Below the pieces are notes generated by a model. That model ran no database searches and was not told where the DNA came from. It was given only the letters and a program-made list of their open reading frames with translations. Shown here in pieces: positions 46,204 through 55,513 of a stretch of DNA of 64,000 bases. Both the position numbers and the translations under genes were made by a program. The DNA lies in contig DXQT01000010.1 in NCBI GenBank assembly GCA_019411365.1, forward strand, positions 1-64,000, given 5' to 3'. Origin of the DNA: Roseburia sp. (GTDB lineage: Bacteria; Bacillota_A; Clostridia; Lachnospirales; Lachnospiraceae). Numbering within the stretch: the stretch's first letter is position 1; every line of letters begins with the position of its first letter.

Positions 46204-47964
46204 TTAAATCTGATATATCTTCTCGAACTCGTTTAACTGTTTTGTAAACTCTGCGCTCTCCTCTGCATCCAGCTGCTCGGTAAAACTGTGTTCCTCTAAC
46301 TGGGTATCCTCTAACTGCATCATATATACCGCGATATTCGAACAATGGTCTGCAACACGCTCATAGTTCATTGCAAGATCTGACAATACAAGACCAAGCT
46401 CAATGGTACATTTCCCTTTTCTAAGACGCTTCATATGGTTTTTCTTTACTGTCTTGTTTAACTCATCAATGACTTCTTCTAACGGTTCTACCGTACGCGC
46501 AAGTGCCTCATCACCCTCCACAAATGCGTTCGTGGTACGCTCTAAGATATCACGGAGTGCTGTGCTGTATACCTTCATTTCTTCCTTTGCTTTCTTGGAA
46601 AATACAGCGCCCTCTTTATACATCTGCTGTGCATTTTCCACCACGTTGATGGAATGGTCGGAAATTCGCTCAAAATCTGTCAGGCAGTGAAGCAGTGATG
46701 TTACCTTCAGACTGTCTTTGTAAGATAAATTCTGGCTGCTTAACTTGGTTAAGTATGCACTGAGTTTGTCATCATAGGTATCCACGATGTTTTCTTTTGC
46801 AATGACATCCTCGATCTTTTCTTCGGAGTACTCATCCAGTACAGTCATCGCCTCTAAAAATCCTTCGTGTGTAATCTTTGCCATCTGATTGGCAAGAGAA
46901 TGGCACTGCTCAATCGCAAATGCAGGGCTGTTTAAGAAACGGTCGTCTAAAATAACAAATACATCCTCTTTCTGATTCTGTTCCTCTGCAGTTTTCGGGA
47001 TCGTTAAGTATGCCAGTTTCTCCAATCCCTTTGTAAATGGAAGTAAAACCAGGGTTGCGAACACATTAAATATGGTGTGGATCATTGCGATTCCCGCTGC
47101 TCCAACGACTTCATTTGTAAATTCGAATCCGATCAGCGCATTGCCTGTATAAAACAATACCAGAAACAGAACTGTGCCGATCACGTTAAAATAAAGATGC
47201 ACGAATGCCGTTCTCTTTGCACCTCTGTTTGCACCGATTGCTGAAATCATTGCCGTCACACAGGTACCGATATTCTGTCCCATAATGATCGGGATCACAG
47301 AACCATAGGTAAATGCTCCTGTTACAGACAGTGCCTGTAAAATTCCGACCGATGCAGAGGAACTCTGGATGATCGCAGTAAGTACAGCTCCTGCCAATAC
47401 ACCAAGGAACGGATTGTGGAACATCGTTAAGATATTCGTAAATTCTGGCACATCTGCAAGCGGTTCTACCGCCCCGCTCATGCTCTCCATACCGTACATC
47501 AATACTGCAAATCCAAGTAAGATCTCACCGATATCTTTTTTCTTGTCGCTCTTTTTCGACATACAAAGTATGATACCGATCATTGCAAGGATCGGTGAGA
47601 AGGAGGATGGTTTTAACATCTGGATAAAAAAGTTATCCCCCTGCAGTCCACTTAAGCTCAAAAGCCATGACGTTACCGTTGTTCCGATATTTGCACCCAT
47701 AATGATGCCGACTGCCTGTGACAGCTTCATAATACCGGAGTTCACAAAACCAACCACCATAACCGTCGTCGCCGATGACGACTGGATCACTGCGGTTACA
47801 CCTGCACCAAGCAACACTGCCTTGATCGGGTTTGATGTCAGAGTCTCTAATATCTTCTCTAATTTACCTCCTGACATCTTCTCCAGTCCGGCACCCATTA
47901 CATTCATTCCGTACAGGAACAGTGCCAATCCGCCAATGAGGGTCAGTACTCCAAAAATATCCAT
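46204..47964 (-). CDS. nptA: Na+/phosphate cotransporter with C-terminal PhoU-like domain
   Basis: NptA/YjbB-type transporter of 586 residues. The two QSSSA repeats are plain: VIQSSSATTVMVVGF (about 60-74) and IIQSSSASVGILQAL (about 195-210), and eight to nine membrane segments fill residues 1-310. The C-terminal 230 residues are helical PhoU-like bundles (LTDFERISDHSINV, NYERVADHCSNIAVY) with the E-x-x-D metal-type motifs. It imports phosphate with Na+, or exports excess. A four-unit Pho box lies about 110 bases upstream, and the phoP-phoR genes follow directly. Confidence 0.93.
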   Translation of the reverse strand: MDIFGVLTLIGGLALFLYGMNVMGAGLEKMSGGKLEKILETLTSNPIKAVLLGAGVTAVIQSSSATTVMVVGFVNSGIMKLSQAVGIIMGANIGTTVTSWLLSLSGLQGDNFFIQMLKPSSFSPILAMIGIILCMSKKSDKKKDIGEILLGFAVLMYGMESMSGAVEPLADVPEFTNILTMFHNPFLGVLAGAVLTAIIQSSSASVGILQALSVTGAFTYGSVIPIIMGQNIGTCVTAMISAIGANRGAKRTAFVHLYFNVIGTVLFLVLFYTGNALIGFEFTNEVVGAAGIAMIHTIFNVFATLVLLPFTKGLEKLAYLTIPKTAEEQNQKEDVFVILDDRFLNSPAFAIEQCHSLANQMAKITHEGFLEAMTVLDEYSEEKIEDVIAKENIVDTYDDKLSAYLTKLSSQNLSYKDSLKVTSLLHCLTDFERISDHSINVVENAQQMYKEGAVFSKKAKEEMKVYSTALRDILERTTNAFVEGDEALARTVEPLEEVIDELNKTVKKNHMKRLRKGKCTIELGLVLSDLAMNYERVADHCSNIAVYMMQLEDTQLEEHSFTEQLDAEESAEFTKQLNEFEKIYQI

Positions 47965-48071
47965 CTCAATCTCCTTTTGTATGCCGCTTTTCTTATTCTT
48001 TACGTTTTTTTGACATATAATTTATTTATACAGCATTTTTCGTCATTTTGCAATTAGCATAAAAAGGAGTA

Positions 48072-48110
48072 TGTAAATTCGCCGTCAACTTTATGTAAAA
48101 TCTATGTAAA
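48072..48110 (-). promoter_or_regulatory. Pho box upstream of the Na/Pi cotransporter gene
   Basis: On the minus strand TTTACA, TTTACA, TTGACG and TTTACA recur at exact 11-base steps (48105, 48094, 48083, 48072), as expected for PhoP dimers. Confidence 0.8.
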
Positions 48111-48142
48111 ATCTCAAAGAAACCATTTATTTTTGTCTATTT

Positions 48143-48799
48143 TTAATTTTCATGCTGTCCGGTAATGGAATAGATCACCCACTCCGCAATATTGGTCGCA
48201 TGGTCTCCGATACGCTCAAAATATTTTGCAACCATCAGCATATCCGTTGCCTGCTCCCCATTTTTTACATTCTCATTGATCTTTTTGATGAGCTGCTGTT
48301 TGAACTGGTTGAACAGATCATCCACCACATCATCTTCTTTGATGACCCAGTGTGCCATATCCATGTCTTTCTGCACGAATGCATCCACACTCTTGATGAC
48401 CATGTCAGTTGTTTCTTTTGCCATTTCCTTGATCAGGTCAAGATTGATCGGATCCCCGGTTTCATAAGCGGCGTCCGCCATCAGTATCGTCATTTCCGAA
48501 ATATCGGATGCATGATCCCCGATACGCTCCATATCCGTGATCATTTTCAGTGCTGCTGAGATCAGGCGGAGATCTTTTGCCACCGGCTGCTGCTGCAATA
48601 ATAATTTCATGCAGAGGCTTTCAATATCGCGCTCCTGATGGTCGATCTCCTCATCAAAGCTGATCGCTTTCTGCGCTTTCTCCACATCCTGTCTGACCAG
48701 TGCCGAACATGCCATCTCGATCGCCTGCTCGATCAGGCTTCCCATCTCAATCAATTCATCGTTCAATACCTGAAGCTGTCTGTCAAATCTGTTTCTCAT
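48143..48799 (-). CDS. phoU: Phosphate transport system regulator PhoU
   Basis: PhoU of 218 residues, two homologous three-helix bundles with the metal-binding E/D-x-x-x-D motifs: DMERIGDHASDISEM (about 78-92) and YFERIGDHATNIAEW (about 190-204). It links Pst transport to PhoR signalling and represses the regulon when phosphate is plentiful. The start at 48799 (MRNRFDRQLQ) has AGAGGGAAG upstream; the frame is open further upstream, without family similarity. It is the last gene of the pst operon, 92 bases after pstB. Confidence 0.94.
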   Translation of the reverse strand: MRNRFDRQLQVLNDELIEMGSLIEQAIEMACSALVRQDVEKAQKAISFDEEIDHQERDIESLCMKLLLQQQPVAKDLRLISAALKMITDMERIGDHASDISEMTILMADAAYETGDPINLDLIKEMAKETTDMVIKSVDAFVQKDMDMAHWVIKEDDVVDDLFNQFKQQLIKKINENVKNGEQATDMLMVAKYFERIGDHATNIAEWVIYSITGQHEN

Positions 48800-48891
48800 G
48801 ATTTTCCACTTCCCTCTTTCTTTTCCTGTTATAGATTGCTCTACATTTCTACACTTTTTTCTGTATGTCATAACTGACCCAGCCCGCAGTA

Positions 48892-49644
48892 TCATCCAAA
48901 ACGTCCGGTGATGTAATCCTCTGTCCGCTTATCCTGCGGCACGGAGAATAACCGCTCTGTCTCACCCGACTCGATCACTTCCCCTAACAGGAAAAATACG
49001 GTCTTATCCGAGACACGGACTGCCTGCTGCATATTATGTGTTACCATAATAATCGTGTACTGTTTTTTCAGTTCAATGACAAGATCCTCGATCTTTGATG
49101 TTGAGATCGGGTCAAGTGCTGAGGTCGGCTCATCCATTAAGATGACTTCCGGGTTAACAGCAAGTGCCCTTGCGATACAAAGTCTCTGCTGCTGTCCACC
49201 GGACATGCCGAGCGCACTTTTTTTCAGACGATCCTTTACCTCATCCCAGATCGCCGCATCCCGCAGGGATTTCTCCACGATCTCATCCAACTTTGCCTTG
49301 GAGCGGATACCGTGTGTTCTTGGTCCATATGCGATATTGTCATAGATACTCATTGGAAACGGATTCGGTTTCTGGAATACCATTCCGACACGTTTTCTTA
49401 AAATGTTGACATCCATGCCGTTGTAAATATCCTCTCCATCCAAAAGAACACTGCCGGTGATCTTACATCCCTCGACCAGATCGTTCATTCTGTTTAAACT
49501 CTTCAAAAAGGTGGATTTTCCGCAGCCGCTCGGTCCGATAAATGCTGTAATCTCGTTCGATGCGATCGACATATTGATATTTTTTAGTGCATGAAAATCA
49601 CCATAATATAAATCCAGGTTTGAAATTTTAAATTTTTCTGCCAT
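48892..49644 (-). CDS. pstB: Phosphate ABC transporter ATP-binding protein
   Basis: PstB of 250 residues. Walker [10 protein letters not shown] (about 37-45), the Q-loop, signature [18 protein letters not shown] (about 147-164), Walker [14 protein letters not shown] and the switch His ([11 protein letters not shown]) are all present. It energises phosphate import through PstCA. The start at 49644 has GGAG 6 bases upstream; alternative ATGs at 49656 and 49677 are closer to or before that site. It follows pstA by 13 bases. Confidence 0.96.
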   Translation of the reverse strand: MAEKFKISNLDLYYGDFHALKNINMSIASNEITAFIGPSGCGKSTFLKSLNRMNDLVEGCKITGSVLLDGEDIYNGMDVNILRKRVGMVFQKPNPFPMSIYDNIAYGPRTHGIRSKAKLDEIVEKSLRDAAIWDEVKDRLKKSALGMSGGQQQRLCIARALAVNPEVILMDEPTSALDPISTSKIEDLVIELKKQYTIIMVTHNMQQAVRVSDKTVFFLLGEVIESGETERLFSVPQDKRTEDYITGRFG

Positions 49645-49657
49645 TTTTTTCTCCATT

Positions 49658-50551
49658 CTACTGTTTCGGCGCTTCAAATTTTTTTGCGATCAGGGAGGAT
49701 ACCCCGTTGATGATCAGTACCACGATAAGAAGTACAACCGCCGTCGCATATGCCTCATTGGTATGCATACCCTCACGCGATAACGAATACATGTGGATCG
49801 CTAAGGTACGGCCGGAATCAAAAAATCCTGCAAGGTTTGCAACTGTACCTGATGTATAAATGAGTGCCGCCGTCTCTCCGACGATTCGCCCGATCGCTAA
49901 GATAATGCCGGATAAAATACCCGGGATCGCACTCGGAAGCACAATTTTAAATATGGTACGCAGTTTTCCTGCGCCGAGTCCGAAACTTCCCTCACGGAAT
50001 GAATCCGGTACGCAAAGAAGTGCTTCCTCCGTCGTTCTCATGATGACCGGAAGTACCATGATCGCGAGTGTCGCCGCACCTGCCATCATTGAGTAGCCAC
50101 ATTTTAATGCCGTCACAAAAAATAACATACCGAACAGTCCGTAAATGATGGACGGAATGCCGGAAAGTGTCTCCGCCGTAACACGGATGATCCCAACCAG
50201 TTTGTTTCCTTTTTTAGCGTATTCTACGAGATAGATTGCCGCACCCACACCAAACGGTACGGATAACACAAGTGCCAGCACCGTCATAAAAAGTGTATTG
50301 ATCATTGCCGGAAGCATCGACACGTTATCCGAATTATAAGTCCATGCAAACAGCGATGGTTTTAAATATGGGATACCGCGGATTAAAATATAGCCCACCA
50401 GAAATACCAGGACACCCACGGTCAGCACTGCTGCGACAAGTACTAAAAGCAGCAATACGAATGAACCCGGATGTTTCGTATATGATTTGATCTTATCTTT
50501 GAAAGACTGCTGATTGATCGCAGCAATCTCAGTTTCCATATGTTTTTCCAT
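49658..50551 (-). CDS. pstA: Phosphate ABC transporter permease PstA
   Basis: Permease of 297 residues with six membrane segments. The EAA-type cytoplasmic loop is present as [37 protein letters not shown] and [13 protein letters not shown] are typical of PstA. Forms the channel with PstC. GGGGAG lies 6 bases upstream of the ATG. It starts 15 bases after pstC. Confidence 0.95.
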   Translation of the reverse strand: MEKHMETEIAAINQQSFKDKIKSYTKHPGSFVLLLLVLVAAVLTVGVLVFLVGYILIRGIPYLKPSLFAWTYNSDNVSMLPAMINTLFMTVLALVLSVPFGVGAAIYLVEYAKKGNKLVGIIRVTAETLSGIPSIIYGLFGMLFFVTALKCGYSMMAGAATLAIMVLPVIMRTTEEALLCVPDSFREGSFGLGAGKLRTIFKIVLPSAIPGILSGIILAIGRIVGETAALIYTSGTVANLAGFFDSGRTLAIHMYSLSREGMHTNEAYATAVVLLIVVLIINGVSSLIAKKFEAPKQ

Positions 50552-50566
50552 CTTAATCTCCCCTTT

Positions 50567-51421
50567 CTAATTGTCCTTTGTGCGTCTTTTTAAAATAGAG
50601 AAAGAGACATTGATGATGAGGATAAACACAAACAGTACCACACCGGTTGCGATCAGTGCTTCTCTGTGAAGATCCGTTGCGTATCCCATTTCCATTACAA
50701 TATTTGCCGTTAAGGTACGGACACCTTTAAAAATACTCGATGGAACCCGCGCCTGGTTTCCGGCTACCATCATAACTGCCATCGTCTCACCGATTGCACG
50801 TCCGACACCGAGCACGACTGCTGCCATGATACCGGATTTTGCTGCCGGAACGATCACGGTAAAAACACTTCTCTCATGGGTTGCTCCAAGTGCAAGTGCC
50901 CCCTCGTAATAGCTGTTTTCCACCGCACGGATCGCAGACTCTGACACACCGATAATGGTCGGCAGGATCATGATTCCAAGCAGGATCGAAGCGGTTAAGA
51001 TACTGTTTCCATTTCCTTTAAAATGTTCTCTGATAAACGGCACCAATACGACCAGACCGAAAAATCCATATACAATAGAAGGGATGCCTGCTAAGAGATC
51101 CACGATCGGTTTTAAAATGCGGTACAGTTTTTCCGGACAGAAGCGGGCCATAAAGATTGACATCAGTATTCCAACCGGGACTCCGATTAAAAGTGCTCCT
51201 CCGGTTACATAAATACTTCCTAAGATCATCGGAAAGATTCCGAATATATTATTGGTCGGTTTCCATACTTTTCCCGACAAAAACTGCCATACACCGATTT
51301 TCTGCATTGCCGGAAATCCGTTTGCAAACAAGAACACACAGATTAAGGCTACCGCGATAATGGATATGACTGCCGTAAAGAGGAAAACGCCTTCCATTAC
51401 TTTTTCTTTAATATGATTCAT
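50567..51421 (-). CDS. pstC: Phosphate ABC transporter permease PstC
   Basis: Permease of 284 residues with six membrane segments. It has the family motifs VDLLAGIPSIVYGFFGL, the EAA-like loop ESAIRAVENSYYEGALALGATHE, and GRAIGETMAVMMVAGN. GGAG lies a few bases before the ATG. It starts 135 bases after the pstS stop; the gap holds a strong hairpin. Confidence 0.95.
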   Translation of the reverse strand: MNHIKEKVMEGVFLFTAVISIIAVALICVFLFANGFPAMQKIGVWQFLSGKVWKPTNNIFGIFPMILGSIYVTGGALLIGVPVGILMSIFMARFCPEKLYRILKPIVDLLAGIPSIVYGFFGLVVLVPFIREHFKGNGNSILTASILLGIMILPTIIGVSESAIRAVENSYYEGALALGATHERSVFTVIVPAAKSGIMAAVVLGVGRAIGETMAVMMVAGNQARVPSSIFKGVRTLTANIVMEMGYATDLHREALIATGVVLFVFILIINVSFSILKRRTKDN

Positions 51422-51463
51422 TATTTTTCTCCAGACTGATAAAAAGTTGTGTACGTTATTTAT

Positions 51464-51502
51464 GTAAAGACCGGCAGAGTAACTGTCTCTCCCGGTCTTT
51501 AC
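51464..51502 (-). other. Intercistronic hairpin between pstS and pstC
   Basis: An 11-bp stem GTAAAGACCGG / CCGGTCTTTAC without a following T-run. It may protect the pstS message or partly terminate it, giving more binding protein than permease. Confidence 0.7.
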
Positions 51503-51556
51503 CTGATGTTTTATAATAAGGAATTCTATGAAATATGTTGTTTGTATCTGTCTGTA

Positions 51557-52576
51557 TTACTCTGTAACGCCATCCCAGGATGTGATTTCGCCTGTGTAGA
51601 TGCCTTTGACCGTATCTTTGGAAAGATCTGCAGTCGGGTTGTCGTTGTTTACGATGACTGCGATACCATCCATTGCAATCACGGCTGCTGTTAAGCCGCC
51701 CTCTGTCTCAGAATCTTTTAATTCACGGGAAGCCATACCGATATCACAGGTTCCATCCATAGCTGCTGTCATACCTGTGGTAGAATCGCTTTCCTGGATC
51801 TCGATCTCTGCACCGCTGTTGACTGCGACATATGCCTCTTTTAATTTTTCCATAACAGGTGTTACGGAAGAAGATCCTGCTACAACAACTTTTCCGCTTG
51901 CGCCGTTTGACTCGAATGCTGCTGCACCGTCATCTACCGGGATGTATTTATTATCAGAAATAACTGCCTGTCCGTCTGCACTCATGATAAAGTTGATAAA
52001 ATCCTGTGCCACATCGCTTGGTGTTCCTTTGGTTGCAATATTAAATGGTCTTGCGATCGTGTAATCTCCGCTCTTGATATTATCTACGGTAGCTTCTGCT
52101 CCATCGATGGAAACTGCTTTTACACTGTCGTTTAGGGAACCAAGTGATACATATCCGATGGAGTATTCATCACCTGAAACTGTTGTTAACATAACGTCGG
52201 TACTGTTTGTGATGATTGCTTCATCGGTTGTATTATCAATTTTCTCACCGGCATCATTTTTCTCTTCCACACCGAACAGCTCGATGAATGCTCCTCTTGT
52301 ACCGGAACCATCCTCACGGGATACAACGTTGATGTACTCGCTGTTGTCAAAATCTCCGGTTGCTGCTGATGCTGAATTTGCAGCTGTCGTATCTGGTGTA
52401 ACATCTGCTGACTGATCTGCTGAACTGTCCGCTGCATCTGCACTTGCATCTGTATTTGTATCTGCTCCGGCATTTGCACTTGCATTTCCACTTGCATTTC
52501 CACTGTTACCACAGCCTGCGATCATGCTGGCTGCCATCATACCTGTTAATAACATACACATTACTTTCTTTTTCAT
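51557..52576 (-). CDS. pstS: Phosphate-binding lipoprotein PstS
   Basis: Lipoprotein of 339 residues. A signal peptide with a lipobox MIAGC (about 15-19) is followed by a low-complexity Ala/Asp/Ser/Thr linker of about 55 residues and two periplasmic-binding-protein lobes. Phosphate-site motifs are seen as SREDGSGTRGAF (first lobe) and VAGSSSVTPVMEKL (second lobe, about 220). The lobes appear in the order found in clostridial PstS. The start at 52576 is chosen because GAGAGG is 9 bases upstream; a TTG at 52600 overlaps that site. A Pho box precedes the gene. Confidence 0.93.
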   Translation of the reverse strand: MKKKVMCMLLTGMMAASMIAGCGNSGNASGNASANAGADTNTDASADAADSSADQSADVTPDTTAANSASAATGDFDNSEYINVVSREDGSGTRGAFIELFGVEEKNDAGEKIDNTTDEAIITNSTDVMLTTVSGDEYSIGYVSLGSLNDSVKAVSIDGAEATVDNIKSGDYTIARPFNIATKGTPSDVAQDFINFIMSADGQAVISDNKYIPVDDGAAAFESNGASGKVVVAGSSSVTPVMEKLKEAYVAVNSGAEIEIQESDSTTGMTAAMDGTCDIGMASRELKDSETEGGLTAAVIAMDGIAVIVNNDNPTADLSKDTVKGIYTGEITSWDGVTE

Positions 52577-52668
52577 TTTCTTAATCCTCTCTTTTTTCAA
52601 TTTGCAGGGCGTCCATCCTGCTGTTTTCTTTTCATTTCCTTTTGACAGTTTTTACTTTACGGCACTTA

Positions 52669-52719
52669 TGTAAAATACATGAGAGAGGTTTGGTAAAATG
52701 TATGTAAAATAATGGTAAA
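52669..52719 (-). promoter_or_regulatory. Pho box upstream of pstS
   Basis: On the minus strand TTTACC, TTTACA and TTTACC occur at 11-base steps (52714, 52703, 52692), and another TTTACA lies 23 bases further on (52669). Confidence 0.82.
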
Positions 52720-52727
52720 CGTTTCGC

Positions 52728-54773
52728 TTACTTTTCCGTATTTTCCGCCTGCTGATAACTCATAGCAAAAAAATACTCCTGGGAATTCAGCTTTACATCC
52801 GAATCTGTCACTCTCGAATAATTACCGTCACTGCCGAGTTCCCTTGCTTTTACATTGTCTTTTAACATCAGGTGAAACATAGCCATAATGCGCTCTTTGA
52901 TCGCCTTATCCCAGATCGGTGCTGCAACCTCAACACGCTTTGTTGTATTTCTGGTCATAAAATCCGCAGATGCAATATAAACTTTTGCGTCTTCCTCATC
53001 TGCTCCAAACAGATATATTCTGGAATGCTCTAAATACCGTCCGACAATACTGATCACCCGGATATTTTCCGTATATCCTTCCACGCCCGGAATCAGGCAG
53101 CAGATTCCACGGATGATCAGTTCTATTTTTACACCGGCTTTTGATGCCTCGACTAGTTTGTCAATGATGACCTTATCTGTCAGGGCATTCATTTTTGCTC
53201 CGACATAAGCCGGTTTTCCTGCTTTTGCTTTTGCGATTTCCTCATCGATCATTACAATTATCTTACTCTGCAGACACTTCGGTGCCACCAGAAGATATTT
53301 CGTTTTCTCCACGAGCTGCTCTAAACAGAGAGCATGAAAAACTTCTGCTGACTCCTCGCCGATTTTTTCATTTGCAGTCATAACAGATAGATCTGTGTAT
53401 AATTTCGCCGTCTTTTCATTATAATTACCGGTTCCAATCTGCGTGATATGACGAATCTCGCCGTCTTTTTTGTAGGTGATCTGACAGAGTTTCGAATGCA
53501 CTTTGATATGGTCGATACCGTAAATAATGCGGCAGCCTGCATCCTCTAACCGTCTTGACCATTCAATATTATTTTCTTCATCAAACCGGGCACGCAATTC
53601 TACCAGCACAACAACTTCTTTTCCGTTCTCGGCAGCATCGATTAAAGCCTCTACGATCTGTGAATTTTTTGCCACACGATAAAGTGTCATGCGGATGGAT
53701 ACAACTCTCTCATCCTCGCCAGCTTCTTTCAAAAGTCTTATAAAAGGCTTCATGCTCTCATATGGAAAACTTAAAAACCAGTCTTTTTCTTCGATCTGGT
53801 CGATCACAGGCAGATCATTGCGGATGCATGCCGGCTGCTGCGGCACTCTCTTTTCAAAAAACAGTTCTCTTTTTTCTCTCAGAGAATCCTGGATTTGCGA
53901 AAAAAATGATAACTCTAATGGTGCCTCCGAAAAGTAAACCTGGTCTGCTCCAATTCCAAGTTCTTTGCGCAGATTTTCAATGATCGTCACATCCAGCACC
54001 CGGCTGTGTTCCAGTTTTACCGGGCAGAGTCTGCGTCTGGTGCGGATCAGTTTCTCCATGGAATCCCGGTAGTCAAGATCCTCATCATAAAACGCTTCAT
54101 CCACATCAATGTCCGCATTGCGGATGATACGGATCAGTGATTTGCTTTTTACTGTATACCGTTCAAACACCAGTGGCAGAAAATGAAGGATCAGTTCTTC
54201 CACCAGCATATAGCGCTCTTTTCCTGAAGGAACTTTGATCAGGCGTTCAAACACTTCATTGCTGCATGGGATAATTCCAAGCTTTTCTCCATTTTTTGTT
54301 CCAAGCACAACAACTGCATAGATTTCCTTATTTTTCAAAAATGGAAATGGCTGTTTTTTTCCAATTACCTGTGGGGATAACAAAGGCATCAGCGCCTCCT
54401 TAAAATAATGCTCCAGAAAAACTTTATCGTCCGGCTGCATATCTGCAAAACTTAAGAGTTCTACCCCCTCCGCTTTCAAAAGCTGCATATAATTCCTGTA
54501 CACCAGATCTTTCTGTTCCGACAAGATTCTTGCCGCATCAAAAATCGCCGCAAGCTGTTCCTTTGCTGTCATTTTTGTTTTGTTATCATGTGCTGTCTTA
54601 TCCACATGCATCTGATCGTGAAGTGATCCGACTCTCACCATAAAAAATTCATCCAGATTGCTCTGAAAAATAGATAAGAAAGACATGCGCTCACACAGCG
54701 GCACGAATGGATCCGCTGCCTCCTCCAGCACACGCTCATTAAATTTTAACCATGATAATTCCCTGTTTTCCAA
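52728..54773 (-). CDS. ppk1: Polyphosphate kinase (start region disrupted or frameshifted)
   Basis: PPK1 of at least 681 residues, which makes polyphosphate from ATP. Family blocks are present from ENRELSWLKFNERVLEEA onward: FMVRVGSL, the catalytic His region VHSKLCQIT (about 425), IGTGNYNEKTAKLYTD (about 455) and the second PLD-like part with LIIRGICCLIPG and HSRIYLFG. In this frame only a TTG at 54773 without a ribosome binding site is available. A good GGAGGAAAAGAGG-ATG (54796) lies upstream but is one base out of frame, across GCAGAAAAAAAC, which contains the exact slippery heptamer A AAA AAC. One added A, or a -1 shift, would give MAEKKQKYLENREL. Neighbours are pstS and the alarmone synthetase. 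Confidence 0.9.
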   Translation of the reverse strand: MENRELSWLKFNERVLEEAADPFVPLCERMSFLSIFQSNLDEFFMVRVGSLHDQMHVDKTAHDNKTKMTAKEQLAAIFDAARILSEQKDLVYRNYMQLLKAEGVELLSFADMQPDDKVFLEHYFKEALMPLLSPQVIGKKQPFPFLKNKEIYAVVVLGTKNGEKLGIIPCSNEVFERLIKVPSGKERYMLVEELILHFLPLVFERYTVKSKSLIRIIRNADIDVDEAFYDEDLDYRDSMEKLIRTRRRLCPVKLEHSRVLDVTIIENLRKELGIGADQVYFSEAPLELSFFSQIQDSLREKRELFFEKRVPQQPACIRNDLPVIDQIEEKDWFLSFPYESMKPFIRLLKEAGEDERVVSIRMTLYRVAKNSQIVEALIDAAENGKEVVVLVELRARFDEENNIEWSRRLEDAGCRIIYGIDHIKVHSKLCQITYKKDGEIRHITQIGTGNYNEKTAKLYTDLSVMTANEKIGEESAEVFHALCLEQLVEKTKYLLVAPKCLQSKIIVMIDEEIAKAKAGKPAYVGAKMNALTDKVIIDKLVEASKAGVKIELIIRGICCLIPGVEGYTENIRVISIVGRYLEHSRIYLFGADEEDAKVYIASADFMTRNTTKRVEVAAPIWDKAIKERIMAMFHLMLKDNVKARELGSDGNYSRVTDSDVKLNSQEYFFAMSYQQAENTEK

Positions 54774-54781
54774 ATATTTTT

Positions 54782-54809
54782 GTTTTTTTCTGCCATCCTC
54801 TTTTCCTCC
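54782..54809 (-). other. Slippery A7 tract and strong RBS at the ppk start
   Basis: GGAGG (54805-54809), ATG (54794-54796) and A AAA AAC in the zero frame. The -1 frame after the heptamer is exactly the ppk frame. No obvious downstream stem-loop was seen by eye. Confidence 0.6.
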
Positions 54810-54817
54810 GTTGCTTT

Positions 54818-55513
54818 TTACATCTTTTCAATCTGTCTGCGCAGTTCTAACATCTGATTGTCAACTTTTGCAATCACATCCGAGTAATCTTTTGTTTCAC
54901 GCTCCACATTTTCAATCTGTCCTGCGCTCTTCTTATAACACATCTGATTGTCAAGCTCAGCCCAGTAGTCCATTGCAAATGACCGGATCTGAATCTCCAC
55001 CCGGATCTTTGTTGTTTTCTCTAAATAGGTAACCGGGACCTCCACAATCAGATGAATACTCTGATAACCGCTCTTTTTGGGATTTTTTACATAATCCTTC
55101 TCTTTGATCAGGGTAATATCCTTTTGCTTTTTTATATAATCCGCCACGCGGTATATATCATCACAGAAAAAACAGACAACACGGATGCCTGCGATATCGT
55201 TTAAAGTGGTCACTGCTGCCTGAAATGTTACTTCTCTTCCTTTTCGCATCAGCTTTTTTGCAATACTGTCCGTCTGTTTGATCCGTCCCGTCATAGTACG
55301 AATAACCTGACGGCCAAATTGCTCCGTCAGGTCCGCATTGATCATTTTTAATTTTGCCTGCACCACATCCATCGCATATGCGTAAGAAAGTCTTACCATA
55401 GGTGCTTCGATCTGTTCTTTTAATTGTTTTTCCATGAGCAAGGTATCTGCTCCCGCTAAAGTCTCTTTTATTCCTATGCGTTTTTTCTGATTTTTAGAAT
55501 CTTTCTTCGGCAA
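54818..55513 (-). CDS. Small alarmone synthetase (GTP pyrophosphokinase, YwaC/YjbM type)
   Basis: RelA/SpoT-fold synthetase of 231 residues without hydrolase or TGS domains, making (p)ppGpp from ATP and GTP/GDP. Seen are NDIAGIRVVCFFCDDIYRVAD (about 100-120), KDYVKNPKKSGYQSIHL (about 137-153) and the RVEIQIRSFAMDYWAELD block (about 168-185). The TTG at 55513 is the only upstream start with a well-placed GGAG (8 bases), and it lies within the end of the MFS gene, which suggests coupling. A downstream ATG at codon 27 has no good site. It lies upstream of ppk, linking the stringent response and polyphosphate. Confidence 0.88.
   Translation of the reverse strand: MPKKDSKNQKKRIGIKETLAGADTLLMEKQLKEQIEAPMVRLSYAYAMDVVQAKLKMINADLTEQFGRQVIRTMTGRIKQTDSIAKKLMRKGREVTFQAAVTTLNDIAGIRVVCFFCDDIYRVADYIKKQKDITLIKEKDYVKNPKKSGYQSIHLIVEVPVTYLEKTTKIRVEIQIRSFAMDYWAELDNQMCYKKSAGQIENVERETKDYSDVIAKVDNQMLELRRQIEKM

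Noticed and set aside
45503..46345. PhoP extended by 57 N-terminal residues
   Set aside because: The extension is antiphase reading of the cotransporter gene end; receiver domains start at MATIYIVEDD.
47369..48013. Open frame of about 210 codons on the plus strand
   Set aside because: Antisense shadow of the Na/Pi cotransporter gene.
52186..52512. Met/Gln-repeat protein on the minus strand
   Set aside because: It is an alternative frame of the Ala/Asp/Ser linker of PstS; the repeats come from the low-complexity DNA.
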